Shown: one piece after another, positions 1-8,923 of the stretch
Layout: the number at the start of each line of letters is the position of its first letter
Position numbering within the stretch: the first letter of the stretch is position 1
NCBI RefSeq assembly: GCF_019186805.1
Contig: NZ_CP066783.1
Location: forward strand, 186,001 to 250,000
DNA length: 64,000 nt
Direction: 5' to 3'
Source: Comamonas fluminis
GTDB taxonomy: Bacteria; Pseudomonadota; Gammaproteobacteria; Burkholderiales; Burkholderiaceae_C
Notes under the pieces: model-generated
The model's input: only the letters and a program-made list of their open reading frames with translations
Databases searched by the model: none
What the model was told of the DNA's origin: nothing
Translations under genes and position numbers: made by a program

Positions 1-143
1 ACCGCAGCAATCAGGCACCAGAAGGGGATAAACCACTTGGCGGCCAGCGCCATGGCGGTGGTGCTGGCCCCCCAGAGCCAGCCAAACAGAACGAAGAGAG
101 CCAGTTGCAGGACGCCGCCTGCGAGCACCAGAGCAATATGCAT
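1..143 (-). CDS. Partial small membrane protein, runs off left edge
   Basis: The minus strand from an ATG at 143 is open to the window edge (47 codons) and reads as a hydrophobic protein beginning MHIALVLAGG and continuing through VLFGWLWG and AAKWFIPFW. The composition is that of an integral membrane protein, with a first span at about residues 3-22. The frame starting at the upstream ATG near 155 gives a Ser/Trp/Cys-rich peptide and was not preferred. I do not recognise a named family; it resembles small conserved hypothetical membrane proteins of Burkholderiales. The C-terminus lies outside the window. It is transcribed in the same direction as the neighbouring LysR gene. Confidence 0.6.
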   Translation of the reverse strand, partial: MHIALVLAGGVLQLALFVLFGWLWGASTTAMALAAKWFIPFWCLIAA

Positions 144-200
144 GTGCTACTCATCAGCAAGTTGTATAGCTGGTAACTATCGCTCAGGTGGGTGCTCGCT

Positions 201-1106
201 TCAATCGCTGTTTTCGTGACTGAGGTCAATCCCCAACACCTGCGCAAACGCATGCATGGCCGGGGACCAGCCGCTGACAGCGCCCGTCACAAAACAGGTG
301 TTCACCCAGGCCAGATCCTTGTCAAAAGGGGCGGGCAGGGGCATCCAGTGCACATCAAAGCGCTGCTGCTGTGATTCGACCAGCGCGCGTGACATCAGGC
401 CATAGCCCATGCCTGCCGCGACGCAGCCCAAAATGGTGTCCAGCATGCCCAGTTCCATGATGCGCACGGCGCTGATGCCCATGGCGGCCATCAGCAGCTC
501 AATGCGCTGGCGGTAGCTGCAGCCCTGGCGAAAGGCCAGAAATACGCAGGCGCTGAACTCGTCAGCTGTCGGGAATCTCTGCAGCGGCTGGCCGCTGACC
601 AGAACCAGTTCTTCCTTGAACAGCGGCCAGGATTGCAGATCGCTTTGCGGCGCAGCACCGTTGATGAAGGCGCAGTCGATGCGTCCAGCGGTCAGTTCGG
701 CCAGCTGGCTGGCCGTGGGGCTGACTTGCAGCTCCAGATCAATGCCGGGATGCTGTTGTCTCAGTTTGGATAGCAAAGGTGGCAGGCGCGTAGCAGCGGT
801 AGTTTCCATGGAACCTAAACGCAGCGCTCCTCTGACCTGAGCAAGCCCGGTGTGGTGCGATTGCAGCTGCGCCAGCGCCTCATCATGAGACTTCAGCATG
901 TGCTGCGCATGGCGGCGCAGTGTGTGCCCGGCGGGGGTGGGAAAAACGGGGTTGGCGCGCACCAGCAATTGCGCGCCTACTTCGTCTTCCAGCTTCTTGA
1001 TATGGGCCGTGATGTTGGACTGCACCGTGTGCAGCTGCTGGGCGGCCGCACCAAAATTGCCGCTGTCGCAGACGGCTTCGAACATACGCAAGGATTTGAG
1101 TTGCAT
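201..1106 (-). CDS. LysR-family transcriptional regulator
   Basis: A 301-residue protein of usual LysR length. The N-terminal winged helix-turn-helix (about residues 1-60) has the typical LysR pattern (LKSLRMFEAVCDSGNFGAAA, then a VQSNITAHIKKLE recognition helix). The rest, from about residue 90, is the periplasmic-binding-protein-like effector domain. The start is supported by a GGAG about 7 bases before the ATG. It is divergent from the MFS transporter starting near 1206 across a ~100-bp gap, the classic arrangement in which a LysR protein controls the adjacent gene; that link is inference. The effector is unknown. Confidence 0.93.
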   Translation of the reverse strand: MQLKSLRMFEAVCDSGNFGAAAQQLHTVQSNITAHIKKLEDEVGAQLLVRANPVFPTPAGHTLRRHAQHMLKSHDEALAQLQSHHTGLAQVRGALRLGSMETTAATRLPPLLSKLRQQHPGIDLELQVSPTASQLAELTAGRIDCAFINGAAPQSDLQSWPLFKEELVLVSGQPLQRFPTADEFSACVFLAFRQGCSYRQRIELLMAAMGISAVRIMELGMLDTILGCVAAGMGYGLMSRALVESQQQRFDVHWMPLPAPFDKDLAWVNTCFVTGAVSGWSPAMHAFAQVLGIDLSHENSD

Positions 1107-1205
1107 GCTGTGCTCCAGTATCTCCTTTGGCGATTCAATCGATCATTTTGAATCATTGGACATGATTGCAGAACTGCGTTTACGCTCCCTCTGTAACTGC
1201 AAGGG

Positions 1206-2396
1206 ATGTACCGAGTGATTCAGCGCCAAGAACTTCCTCTTTTGTGGACCGGCTTCATGGCCACGCTCAGCGGCGTGGGCTTGGCCCGGTTTGCATACAC
1301 CGCGCTGATGCCGCAAATGGTGCATGCCGGCTGGTTCAGCGGCGAGCAGGTGGCTTATCTGGGCGCCGCCAATCTGCTGGGCTATCTGCTTGGTGCACTG
1401 GCTGCTGCACCTTTGGCTGAGCGCATCGGCGCCTTGCGTGTGCTGCTGATCTGCTGGATTGCGGTGGCACTGAGCTTTGCAGGCTGCAGCCTGCCCCAGC
1501 CCATGGCGGTGTTCTTTGTCTGGCGGCTGATATCTGGCATGGCCGGCGCGGTGCTGATGGTGCTGGGTCCGTCGGTGGCCATGGCAGCCGCCGATCCTTC
1601 GCGTCGCTCTATCCTGGGGCCGCTGATGTTCTGCGGCATTGGCGTGGGGGCCCTGCTGGCGGCCACGCTGGTGCCCATGTTTGCGCGCACCAGCCTGAGC
1701 GCCGTCTGGTGGTCGCTGACGGTGCTGTGTGTGATGGCGCTGTGGACAGGCTGGTGCGCAGCGCGCCAGATTTCGCTGCATGCACCGGTTCCAGCATCAC
1801 CCGTTGCAAGTGCTCCAGCCCCTTCTGCATCGCTCTGGAGCGCCGCCGTCGTGCTGGTCTTCATCGCCTATGCCTGCGACGCCTTTGGCTTTGTGCCGCA
1901 CACCGTGTTCTGGGTGGACTATCTGGACCGCGAACTGCACCTGGGCGCAGCTTATGCATCCACACAGTGGGCCTTCTTCGGGCTGGGTGCCATTGCCGGG
2001 CCGCTGTGCGCCGCCTACTGCGCCACACGCTGGGGCTGGTGGGGCACAACCACCGGCGCCTACATCGTCAAGGCCGTTGCCATTGGCATGCCGCTGCTGT
2101 TTGCCAGCTTGGGCGCGCATGCGGTCTCGGGCTTTTTGGTGGGGGCGCTGTCGCCCGGCATGGCGGCCATTACCTCGGGCTATCTGATGCAGCTCATAGG
2201 CCCCGCACGGCATAAAAAAATGTGGGGCTATGCCACGGCAGCGTTTGCGTTGCTGCAGGCTACATCGGGCTATCTGATGGCGTTTATCTACGCGCAGACC
2301 GGCAGCTACCGCCAGCTGTTTGTGCTGGGCTGCGCAGCGCTGGCGCTGGGGGCGGTGCTGGTCGCATCCAGCCGCCTCGCCCGCACAGCTTCTTGA
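1206..2396 (+). CDS. MFS transporter, YbfB/YjiJ type
   Basis: A 396-residue, highly hydrophobic protein with about 12 membrane spans. The N-terminal region (LLWTGFMATLSGVGLARFAY, then LMPQMV) matches the YbfB/YjiJ group of the major facilitator superfamily, which act as inner-membrane secondary transporters of mostly unknown substrate. The ATG at 1206 follows AAGGG too closely. An in-frame GTG at 1215 is better spaced from AAGGGATG and may be the true start. The gene is divergent from a LysR regulator and is followed closely by a nitronate monooxygenase gene, so the two may be co-transcribed. Substrate cannot be told from sequence. Confidence 0.85.
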   Translation: MYRVIQRQELPLLWTGFMATLSGVGLARFAYTALMPQMVHAGWFSGEQVAYLGAANLLGYLLGALAAAPLAERIGALRVLLICWIAVALSFAGCSLPQPMAVFFVWRLISGMAGAVLMVLGPSVAMAAADPSRRSILGPLMFCGIGVGALLAATLVPMFARTSLSAVWWSLTVLCVMALWTGWCAARQISLHAPVPASPVASAPAPSASLWSAAVVLVFIAYACDAFGFVPHTVFWVDYLDRELHLGAAYASTQWAFFGLGAIAGPLCAAYCATRWGWWGTTTGAYIVKAVAIGMPLLFASLGAHAVSGFLVGALSPGMAAITSGYLMQLIGPARHKKMWGYATAAFALLQATSGYLMAFIYAQTGSYRQLFVLGCAALALGAVLVASSRLARTAS

Positions 2397-2421
2397 GTAT
2401 TGATTGAGTGAGAAAAATGCG

Positions 2422-3486
2422 ATGAGCAATATGCCTTTGTGGATGGCCCGTCTGGGCCTGCAGCACCCCATTATTCAAGCGCCTATGGCTGGGACATCGA
2501 CGCCGCAACTGGCCGCCGCTGTCAGCAATGCAGGTGCGCTGGGTTCGGTGGGGATTGGTGCTTATGGGGTGGATCAGGCGCGTCAGCACATTGCGCAAAC
2601 GCAGGCGCTGACCACACGCCCGTTCAACGTCAACCTGTTTTGCCACCAGACCGCAACACCTGATGCAGAGCGCGAAGCGCAGTGGCTGCGCTATCTGGCC
2701 CCCGAGTTTGCCCGCTACGGCGCGCAAGCCCCGTCAGGCTTGCGCTGCATCTACGAATCTGCAGTAGGCAACGCGCAGCTGCAGGCCATGGTTTTGCAGC
2801 AAAAACCCGCAGTGGTCAGCTTTCACTTTGGCCTGCCAGAACAAAGCTTTATCGATGCTTTGCGCGCTGCAGACATCACCACACTGGCCTGCGCCACCAA
2901 CCTGGACGAGGCACGCCTGATTGAGCAGGCCGGGGTGGATGTGATCGTGGCGCAGGGCATGGAGGCAGGCGGTCACCGCGGCACTTTTGTGCCTGAGCAA
3001 GACCGCCTGATGGGCATGCTGGCATTGGTGCAATTGCTGGCGCGTGAATGCCGCCTGCCTGTGGTGGCAGCGGGCGGCATTATGGATGGCGCGGGCATTG
3101 CCGCTGCGCTGCAACTGGGGGCCAGCGCGGTGCAGATGGGCACGGCCTTTATCCTCTGCCCCGAGTCTGCTGCCAGCCCCGCTTACCGGGCCGAACTGCA
3201 AAGCGATCAAGCCCAGCACACGGCGATCACGGCTGCGATTTCTGGCCGCCCTGCACGCGGCATGTTCAACCGTCTGCACCAGTTGGGGCGCGACTATGCG
3301 GGGCCGTTGCCCGCCTATCCCATGGTTTATGACGCAGGTAAGGCGCTGCATCAGGCTGCGAGTGCGCAGGGCAGCAGCGACTACGCCGCGCACTGGGCGG
3401 GCCAAGGTGCACCGCTGGCGCGGGCCATGCCTGCGCAGCAGCTGGTGCAGACCCTGATGCAGGAACTGCATCAGCATCAAAAATGA
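2422..3486 (+). CDS. Nitronate monooxygenase (2-nitropropane dioxygenase family)
   Basis: A 354-residue FMN-dependent TIM-barrel enzyme predicted to oxidise alkyl nitronates such as propionate 3-nitronate. Visible family marks are the N-terminal [10 protein letters not shown], the EAGGHRGTF segment with the catalytic histidine of this family, and [20 protein letters not shown] followed by [11 protein letters not shown], the FMN phosphate-binding strand. The length is normal. An upstream TTG at 2404 keeps the frame open, but ATG 2422 follows GAGTGAG at proper distance and gives the usual N-terminus. It starts about 25 bases after the MFS gene, so a two-gene operon is likely. Confidence 0.9.
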   Translation: MSNMPLWMARLGLQHPIIQAPMAGTSTPQLAAAVSNAGALGSVGIGAYGVDQARQHIAQTQALTTRPFNVNLFCHQTATPDAEREAQWLRYLAPEFARYGAQAPSGLRCIYESAVGNAQLQAMVLQQKPAVVSFHFGLPEQSFIDALRAADITTLACATNLDEARLIEQAGVDVIVAQGMEAGGHRGTFVPEQDRLMGMLALVQLLARECRLPVVAAGGIMDGAGIAAALQLGASAVQMGTAFILCPESAASPAYRAELQSDQAQHTAITAAISGRPARGMFNRLHQLGRDYAGPLPAYPMVYDAGKALHQAASAQGSSDYAAHWAGQGAPLARAMPAQQLVQTLMQELHQHQK

Positions 3487-3628
3487 TAGTTGTAAGCGCA
3501 TGATGCGAGTGCGCTGGAACCTGTTTCTATCAATATTTCACAGGCCTGATCTCTAGTCCTTATAGAGGTAGCCAGCAGCCGGAGACTGTCCCAAATTCAT
3601 CCGATCAATCACAAGACGGAGACAAGGG

Positions 3629-4486
3629 ATGAGCAAGGCTTTGGTTTGCGTGGTCACAGGTGCCAGCCGTGGCGTGGGCCGTGGTGTGGCGCTGGCGCTG
3701 GGTGCGGCAGGCGCCACTGTCTATGTGACGGGGCGCAGCGTGAAAGAAGGCGACTCGCCCCTGCCCGGCACCGTGGGCCAGACGGCAACTGATGTGACGG
3801 CCGCGGGTGGCAACGGCGTTGCCGTGGCCTGTGACCATGGTGACGATGCCCAGGTCGCCGCGCTGTTCGAACGTGTGCGCCGCGAGCATGGGCGTCTGGA
3901 CATTCTGGTGAACTGCGCCATTGCCATTCCCGACCCATTGACCGAAGTGGGCCCGTTCTGGAAAAAGCCACTGGCCATGACTTCGCTGCTGGATGTGGGC
4001 CTGCGCTCGTCCTATGTGGCCTGCCACGAAGCGGCAGATCTGCTGATTGCCGCACGCGGGCTGGTCGTCAATATTTCGTCCGCAGGCAGCCGCTGCTATA
4101 TGCACGGCCCCGCCTATGGGGCGGGCAAGGCGGGCTCGGACAAGATGACGTTTGACATGGCTTATGACTTCAAACCCGAAGGCGTAAGCGTGGTGGCGCT
4201 ATGGCCCGGGCTGGTCAAGACCGAGCGATCCGAGCGCGTCTGCGCCGCCGAGCCCGACAAATATGGCGACAGCTTTGACAGCGCCGAAACACCGCAGTTC
4301 ATCGGCCGCGTGGTGCTGGCGCTGCATGGTGATGCGGAGTGCCTTGAAAAGCGCTCGGGCGGCGTGTTCTACACGGCAGAGCTGGCCAGCCAGTACGGCG
4401 TGCAGGACATCAACGGCGCGCAGCCACCGTCGCCACGCGCTTACTTTGGCGCGCCGCCAGAGTTCTGCCCGGTGGTGGTGGAGTAA
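3629..4486 (+). CDS. SDR family NAD(P)-dependent oxidoreductase
   Basis: A 285-residue classical short-chain dehydrogenase/reductase, with resemblance to DHRS1-like members. The Rossmann nucleotide-binding motif TGASRGVGRG lies at about residues 10-19, the VNCAI strand replaces the usual NNAG, and the YxxxK catalytic pair is seen in AYGAGKAGSDK near residue 155, preceded by the serine-containing NISSAGS. An unusual run after strand 2 (SVKEGDSPLPGTVGQTA) is typical of the DHRS1-like branch. The start is preceded by a GGAGACAAGGG purine stretch. Substrate unknown. About 140 bp separate it from the nitronate monooxygenase gene, so it may have its own promoter. Confidence 0.9.
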   Translation: MSKALVCVVTGASRGVGRGVALALGAAGATVYVTGRSVKEGDSPLPGTVGQTATDVTAAGGNGVAVACDHGDDAQVAALFERVRREHGRLDILVNCAIAIPDPLTEVGPFWKKPLAMTSLLDVGLRSSYVACHEAADLLIAARGLVVNISSAGSRCYMHGPAYGAGKAGSDKMTFDMAYDFKPEGVSVVALWPGLVKTERSERVCAAEPDKYGDSFDSAETPQFIGRVVLALHGDAECLEKRSGGVFYTAELASQYGVQDINGAQPPSPRAYFGAPPEFCPVVVE

Positions 4487-4554
4487 GACGCAGGCGGGTG
4501 GCATATGCCTGTCTATCATGGGCAGGCATATCGCAACTACTCAGGTGCCTGCAC

Positions 4555-5382
4555 ATGACTTCAAACTGGCGCATTTCTTTGCTGGCCATCCTTGTCTGCG
4601 CCACGGGGTTGGGCAGGGCTGAAGAGTCCGAGGTCGATACCCGCAAGAGTCCCCCAGACAATGCGCGCTGGCTGACGCTGATCGTGCAGGCTGAGGACGA
4701 TATCGCGCCGCAGCCGGTGTCGCTTGAATACCAGGCGGGCCAATGTAGCGAACTTCGCAGCTACGGCGTGGGCGGTCAGTCGCAAAGCGGCCGCACGCGG
4801 ATGCCCGCCGTGCATTTCGAGAAAATCGATCTCAGCAAAGAACCCTCCCGGCAGCGTTATCGGGCGCGCATTGCGTTGGATGCGGGTGGCAACTGCCAGT
4901 GGAAGCTGGTGGGCTTGAGCACGCAGTTCAAATACACCAGTCCGCATGCGCAGACCTGGGGGCAGGAGTTGCTATCGCAGCGCATCCAGGTGGTCTTCGC
5001 AGATCGCAAGAATGCGGTGCGCAAGCTCAATGTTCGGATGCGTTTTCAGTACTTTCCGGTGATCTATCTGGCAGATAAGCCCGAGCAGAACAGCATCAGA
5101 CTGCAAAGCAGCGGCTTTCCCGATCTGCCGAGTTTTGACCCCGAAGAGTCCGGCATCATGATTCTGCAGTTCAAGGTCTTCAACGATTTGGCGATGACGG
5201 CCACGGCTGATCCGCAGAATCGCTATCTTTACCGCACGACCTACCCTGATGGCGCGACCGGTTCAGCCAATTCCGTGGGTGTGATGGATGAACGAATGAT
5301 TTGCCTGATGGAGACGCAAGCGGCCGGAGGTACGGACTTTCAGCGCTGCAATCGGTTCGCACCGGTGAACGATAAGCGCTGA
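4555..5382 (+). CDS. Exported hypothetical protein
   Basis: A 275-residue protein. The ATG at 4555 gives a clear Sec signal peptide (MTSNWRISLLAILVCATGLG, cleavage probably just before AEES). A GTG 57 bases upstream is in frame but would bury the signal. The mature part is mixed polar with many aromatic residues and a conserved-looking pair of cysteine-containing segments (QAGQCSELRSYG, DAGGNCQWKLVG), suggesting a periplasmic beta-rich protein. I do not recognise the family. Its stop lies only 6 bp from the stop of the convergent livF-like gene, leaving no room for a separate terminator. Confidence 0.72.
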   Translation: MTSNWRISLLAILVCATGLGRAEESEVDTRKSPPDNARWLTLIVQAEDDIAPQPVSLEYQAGQCSELRSYGVGGQSQSGRTRMPAVHFEKIDLSKEPSRQRYRARIALDAGGNCQWKLVGLSTQFKYTSPHAQTWGQELLSQRIQVVFADRKNAVRKLNVRMRFQYFPVIYLADKPEQNSIRLQSSGFPDLPSFDPEESGIMILQFKVFNDLAMTATADPQNRYLYRTTYPDGATGSANSVGVMDERMICLMETQAAGGTDFQRCNRFAPVNDKR

Positions 5383-5388
5383 GGTGTT

Positions 5389-6117
5389 TTAAACGCCCAG
5401 ATACTGCTGGCGTGCGGCCTTGTCTCCTGCCAGCTCCGCCATGCTGGCCTGGTGCACGATCTGCCCCTTCTCCAGCACATAGGCACGGTCGGCCACGACT
5501 TCGGCAAAGGGCAGGTTTTGCTCGCTGAGCAAGATGCCAATACCTTGGGCTTTTAATTCCAAGATTGTGCGGGCCATCTGTTCCACGATCAGCGGCGCCA
5601 CGCCTTCCGAGGGCTCATCGAGCAGCACCAGATAGGGCTGGCCCATCAGTGTGCGGGCCACGCTCAGCATTTGCTGCTCGCCGCCGCTCATGCGCCCGCC
5701 CAGCCGGTCGGGCATCTCGCCCAGGTTGGGGAACAGGGTGAACAGCTTCTCGGGTGTCCAGTGCGGAACGGCGGCGCCATCGGGCCACTGGCGCGGCTTC
5801 TGGCGGCCCACTTCCAGGTTTTCCAGCACGGTCAGTTCGGTGAAGATGCGGCGGTCTTCGGGCACATAGCCCAGGCCACGCTGGGCGATCTGGTGCGAGG
5901 CTTTTTTGCCAATCGCTTCACCCATGAAGCGGATCTCACCTTCGCGGCGCGGCACCAGCGCGGCAATGCTTTTGAGCGTGGTGGACTTGCCTGCGCCGTT
6001 GCGCCCCATCAGTGCCACGACCTCGCCGCGCCCCACGTTCAGCGATACGCCATGCAGGATATGGGCCGCACCATACCAGGCGTTGAGGCCTTGAATTTCA
6101 AGCAGTTTTGCGCTCAT
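5389..6117 (-). CDS. livF: Branched-chain amino acid ABC transporter ATPase (LivF type)
   Basis: A 242-residue ABC ATPase. Walker A is GRNGAGKST, the signature is MSGGEQQM, Walker B is LVLLDEPSEG, and the switch histidine is replaced by the LivF-typical SEQN (LLSEQNLPFA), which marks LivF rather than LivG. The ATG at 6117 follows AAAGG; an upstream in-frame ATG at 6159 overlaps the end of livG and is less likely. Last gene of the leftward transporter cluster, predicted to power uptake of branched-chain amino acids or a related small polar compound with the adjacent LivG-like ATPase. Confidence 0.92.
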   Translation of the reverse strand: MSAKLLEIQGLNAWYGAAHILHGVSLNVGRGEVVALMGRNGAGKSTTLKSIAALVPRREGEIRFMGEAIGKKASHQIAQRGLGYVPEDRRIFTELTVLENLEVGRQKPRQWPDGAAVPHWTPEKLFTLFPNLGEMPDRLGGRMSGGEQQMLSVARTLMGQPYLVLLDEPSEGVAPLIVEQMARTILELKAQGIGILLSEQNLPFAEVVADRAYVLEKGQIVHQASMAELAGDKAARQQYLGV

Positions 6118-6155
6118 GCCTTTGCCCATCAATGGCTGGCTGCTATGAATTTGAT

Positions 6156-6917
6156 TCATTTTTGTTTTTCCAGAACCAAGCCAGTACCCAGATAGGCTTC
6201 TTGCACACGCGCATCGTCACGTATGGCTTGCGGCGTGCCTTCGGCCAGCAGCTTGCCGCGCACCAGCACGGCAATGCGGTCGGCCTGGCCGAAGACCACA
6301 TCCATGCTGTGCTCGGTGAACAGCACGCCCATGCGGCGTTCCTGCGCGATGCTGCGGGTCAGCTGCATCAGCGCCACGCGCTCGCCCGGGGCCATGCCAG
6401 CGGTGGGCTCGTCCATCAGCAGCAACTGCGGGTCGTGGGCCAGCGCCATGGCCAGTTCCACCCGTTTGACGTCGCCATAGGCCAGGTCGCTGCAGGGGCG
6501 GTCGGCCTGGGCCTGCATATTGACCTGGGCCAGCAAAGCCAACGCATCGGCCCTGCGGTGGCTGGCGGCGCGGGGCCACCAGTGAAAGATTTTGCGATTG
6601 GCCGACAGCAGCGCCATCTGCACGTTTTCAAGCACGGTCAGCGAGGCAAAGGTCTGCGCAATCTGAAACGTGCGGCCCACGCCCAGTCGCCAGATGGCAC
6701 GCGGCGGCAGGCCGGAGATGGCTTTGCCGTTGAGCAGTACCTGGCCGCTGTCGGGCTTCAACTGCCCGCCCACCATGTTGAAGCTGGTGGTTTTGCCTGC
6801 GCCATTGGGGCCGATCAGGGCCAGCAGTTCACCCGCCTCAAGGCTGAACGAGACGTTCTGCACCGCTTTCACGCCGCCAAAGGCTTTGCTGATGTTTTCC
6901 ACTTGCAGCAGGCTCAT
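6156..6917 (-). CDS. livG: Branched-chain amino acid ABC transporter ATPase (LivG type)
   Basis: A 253-residue ABC ATPase with Walker A GPNGAGKTT, Walker B LLLMDEPTAG followed by MAPGE, and switch histidine in FTEHSMDVVF, all LivG-like. The ABC signature is degenerate: LAYGDVKRVELAM instead of LSYGQQRRLEIA, a substitution seen in some members of the family. Its start overlaps the permease stop by four bases (ATGA), implying translational coupling. It heterodimerises in the model with the LivF-like ATPase encoded just downstream. Confidence 0.92.
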   Translation of the reverse strand: MSLLQVENISKAFGGVKAVQNVSFSLEAGELLALIGPNGAGKTTSFNMVGGQLKPDSGQVLLNGKAISGLPPRAIWRLGVGRTFQIAQTFASLTVLENVQMALLSANRKIFHWWPRAASHRRADALALLAQVNMQAQADRPCSDLAYGDVKRVELAMALAHDPQLLLMDEPTAGMAPGERVALMQLTRSIAQERRMGVLFTEHSMDVVFGQADRIAVLVRGKLLAEGTPQAIRDDARVQEAYLGTGLVLEKQK

Positions 6918-8821
6918 CGTGCGGCTCCTTCTCTCTTTTTAGGAGCTAGCCGCGCCCACAGCAACTGTGCATAACCGGCAATTCCCTGCGGAAACAGCAG
7001 CACCAGCACCAGCATGGCGGCCCCCATCAGGGCACGCCAGTATTCGGTGTTGCGGGCCACGGTGTCGTGCAGCCAGGTAAAGGCTGCGGCGCCCACCACG
7101 GGGCCAGCCAGGGTCTGCACGCCGCCCAGCAGCACCATGACCAGCCCGTCCACCGACTTGGTGACAGACATCACATCTGGCGCTGCGCCGCCCTTGCTGA
7201 ACGCAAACAGCGCACCTGCCAGACCCGCAAACAGGCCTGCGATGACAAACGCCGTCCACTGCACGCGGCGCACATCAATGCCAATGGCGTCTGCACGCAA
7301 GGCCGAATCGCGCGAGGCACGCAGGGCATAACCCAGTGGCGAAAACAGCACGCGCCGCAGCAGCCAGATACCCAGGGCGCACACGGCCAGCGCCAGCCAG
7401 TAGAAAGCCGCCCCGCTTGATGCCCATTCGGGCGGCCACACGCCGGTCACGCCATTGCTGCCGCCCGTGAAGTCATCCCATTGAAAGACGATGGCCCAGC
7501 TGATCTGGGCAAACGCCAGCGTCAGCATGGTCAGGTACACGCCCGATAGCCGCACGCAAAACCAGCCGTACAGCAGCGCACCCGCTGCGGCCACCAGCGG
7601 CCCCAGCAGCAGGGCTGCGGGCATGGAGAGGTCCAGACTGCGCACGACCAGCGCTGCGCCATAAGCGCCCAGACCAAAGTAAGCGGCATGGCCAAAGGAG
7701 TGCATGCCACCCGGGCCGAGGATGAAGTGCAGGCTGGCCGCAAACAGCGCGGCGATGAAGATATCGGTCAGCAGCACGGTGCTGTAGCTGCTGGCATCGC
7801 CCGTCACCAGCGGCAGCAGCACCAGGGCAGCCAGCAGCGCCACCCAGCCCGAGGTGGCTGCACGCCCAGCGGGCTGCAGGGGGCGTTCATGCTCGCCGCC
7901 ATTGCGGCTGAGCGACTGGGGCTTGCCCAGCAGGCCCCAGGGGCGCCAGATCAGCACCACTGCCATCACCAGAAATTCCACCACCAGCGTGAGTTTGGAG
8001 AACGAAATTTCCACGCCGCCAATCTCCTGCACACCCAGCCAGATGCAGATGGCTTTCAGCTCTGCCACCAGCAGCGCTGCGATGAAAGCGCCGGGAATGC
8101 TGCCCATACCGCCCACGACGACCACCACAAAAGCGGCGCCAATGGTCAGCATGTCCATCTCAAGGCTGGCAGGTTCACGCGGCAGTTGCAGCGCACCGCC
8201 CAGGCCCGCCAGCAGCGTGCCCAGTGCAAACACGGCGGTGAAGAGCCAGGCCTGATTCACGCCCAGGGCGCCCACCATTTCGCGGTCTTGCGTGGCGGCT
8301 CGCACCAGTGTGCCAAAGCGGGTTTTGGTCAATAAAAGCGTTAAAGCCAAGAGTACACATGGGCCAACAGCTATCAAAAACAGATCGTATGTGGGGAACT
8401 GGCGACCCAGAATTTCTACCGAACCCTCAAGCCCTGCCGCACGCGGTCCGAACAATTCTTCCGGCCCCCACAGCCACAAGGCGGCATCTTTGATGACCAG
8501 CACCAGCGCAAACGTGGCCAGCAGCTGAAACAGCTCGGGCGCCTTGTAGATGCGACGAAGCAGCAGCATCTCGGTCAGCGCACCCAGCACGCCGCAGGCC
8601 AGCGGGGCCAGCACCAGTGCGGGCCAGAAGCCGATATGGGGTGAGAGCACATCCACACTGCTGTAGGCAATGAAGGCGCCCAGCATGTAGAACGAGCCGT
8701 GGGCAAAGTTGATGGTGCGGGTGACGCCAAAGATCAGCGACAGCCCCACAGACACCAGAAACAGCGACGATGCGCTGGCCAGGCCATTGAGCAACTGGGC
8801 CAGCAGGCCGGATGCACTCAT
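6914..8821 (-). CDS. Fused LivH-LivM branched-chain amino acid permease
   Basis: A 635-residue membrane protein joining two permeases that are usually separate. Residues 1 to about 300 match LivH (LSLIFGVTRTINFAHGSFYM near the N-terminus). A short polar linker (SLSRNGGEHERPLQPAGRAA) follows, and from about 325 to the end it matches LivM (FILGPGGMHSFGHAAYFGLG, then YALRASRDSALRADAIGID, a coupling loop for the ATPase). About 16-18 spans are expected in the inner membrane. Stop and next start overlap (ATGA). Such fusions are known in betaproteobacterial Liv-type systems; the substrate remains uncertain. Confidence 0.9.
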   Translation of the reverse strand: MSASGLLAQLLNGLASASSLFLVSVGLSLIFGVTRTINFAHGSFYMLGAFIAYSSVDVLSPHIGFWPALVLAPLACGVLGALTEMLLLRRIYKAPELFQLLATFALVLVIKDAALWLWGPEELFGPRAAGLEGSVEILGRQFPTYDLFLIAVGPCVLLALTLLLTKTRFGTLVRAATQDREMVGALGVNQAWLFTAVFALGTLLAGLGGALQLPREPASLEMDMLTIGAAFVVVVVGGMGSIPGAFIAALLVAELKAICIWLGVQEIGGVEISFSKLTLVVEFLVMAVVLIWRPWGLLGKPQSLSRNGGEHERPLQPAGRAATSGWVALLAALVLLPLVTGDASSYSTVLLTDIFIAALFAASLHFILGPGGMHSFGHAAYFGLGAYGAALVVRSLDLSMPAALLLGPLVAAAGALLYGWFCVRLSGVYLTMLTLAFAQISWAIVFQWDDFTGGSNGVTGVWPPEWASSGAAFYWLALAVCALGIWLLRRVLFSPLGYALRASRDSALRADAIGIDVRRVQWTAFVIAGLFAGLAGALFAFSKGGAAPDVMSVTKSVDGLVMVLLGGVQTLAGPVVGAAAFTWLHDTVARNTEYWRALMGAAMLVLVLLFPQGIAGYAQLLWARLAPKKREGAAR

Positions 8822-8876
8822 GCGGTGATGCTCCTGTTCATCAACATGTCTCCTCGCACAGATGGGTGCAGATGTG

Positions 8877-8904
8877 AAAAAGCCACCGTTCGCGGGTGGC
8901 TTTT
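8877..8904 (-). terminator. Intrinsic terminator after the binding-protein gene
   Basis: Perfect 10-bp inverted repeat AAAAGCCACC / GGTGGCTTTT around a 7-base loop, with a T run on both strands. It lies 20 bp past the stop of the binding-protein gene and before the permease gene in the same direction. It would let the binding protein be made in excess over the membrane components, as is common in ABC uptake operons. Confidence 0.8.
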
Positions 8905-8923
8905 CATTGTCGCAAAGCCGTGC

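Noticed and set aside
6118..6159. Longer start for livF at 6159
   Set aside because: It would overlap the end of livG and adds residues unlike the family, made from a degenerate dispersed repeat; ATG 6117 has AAAGG upstream.
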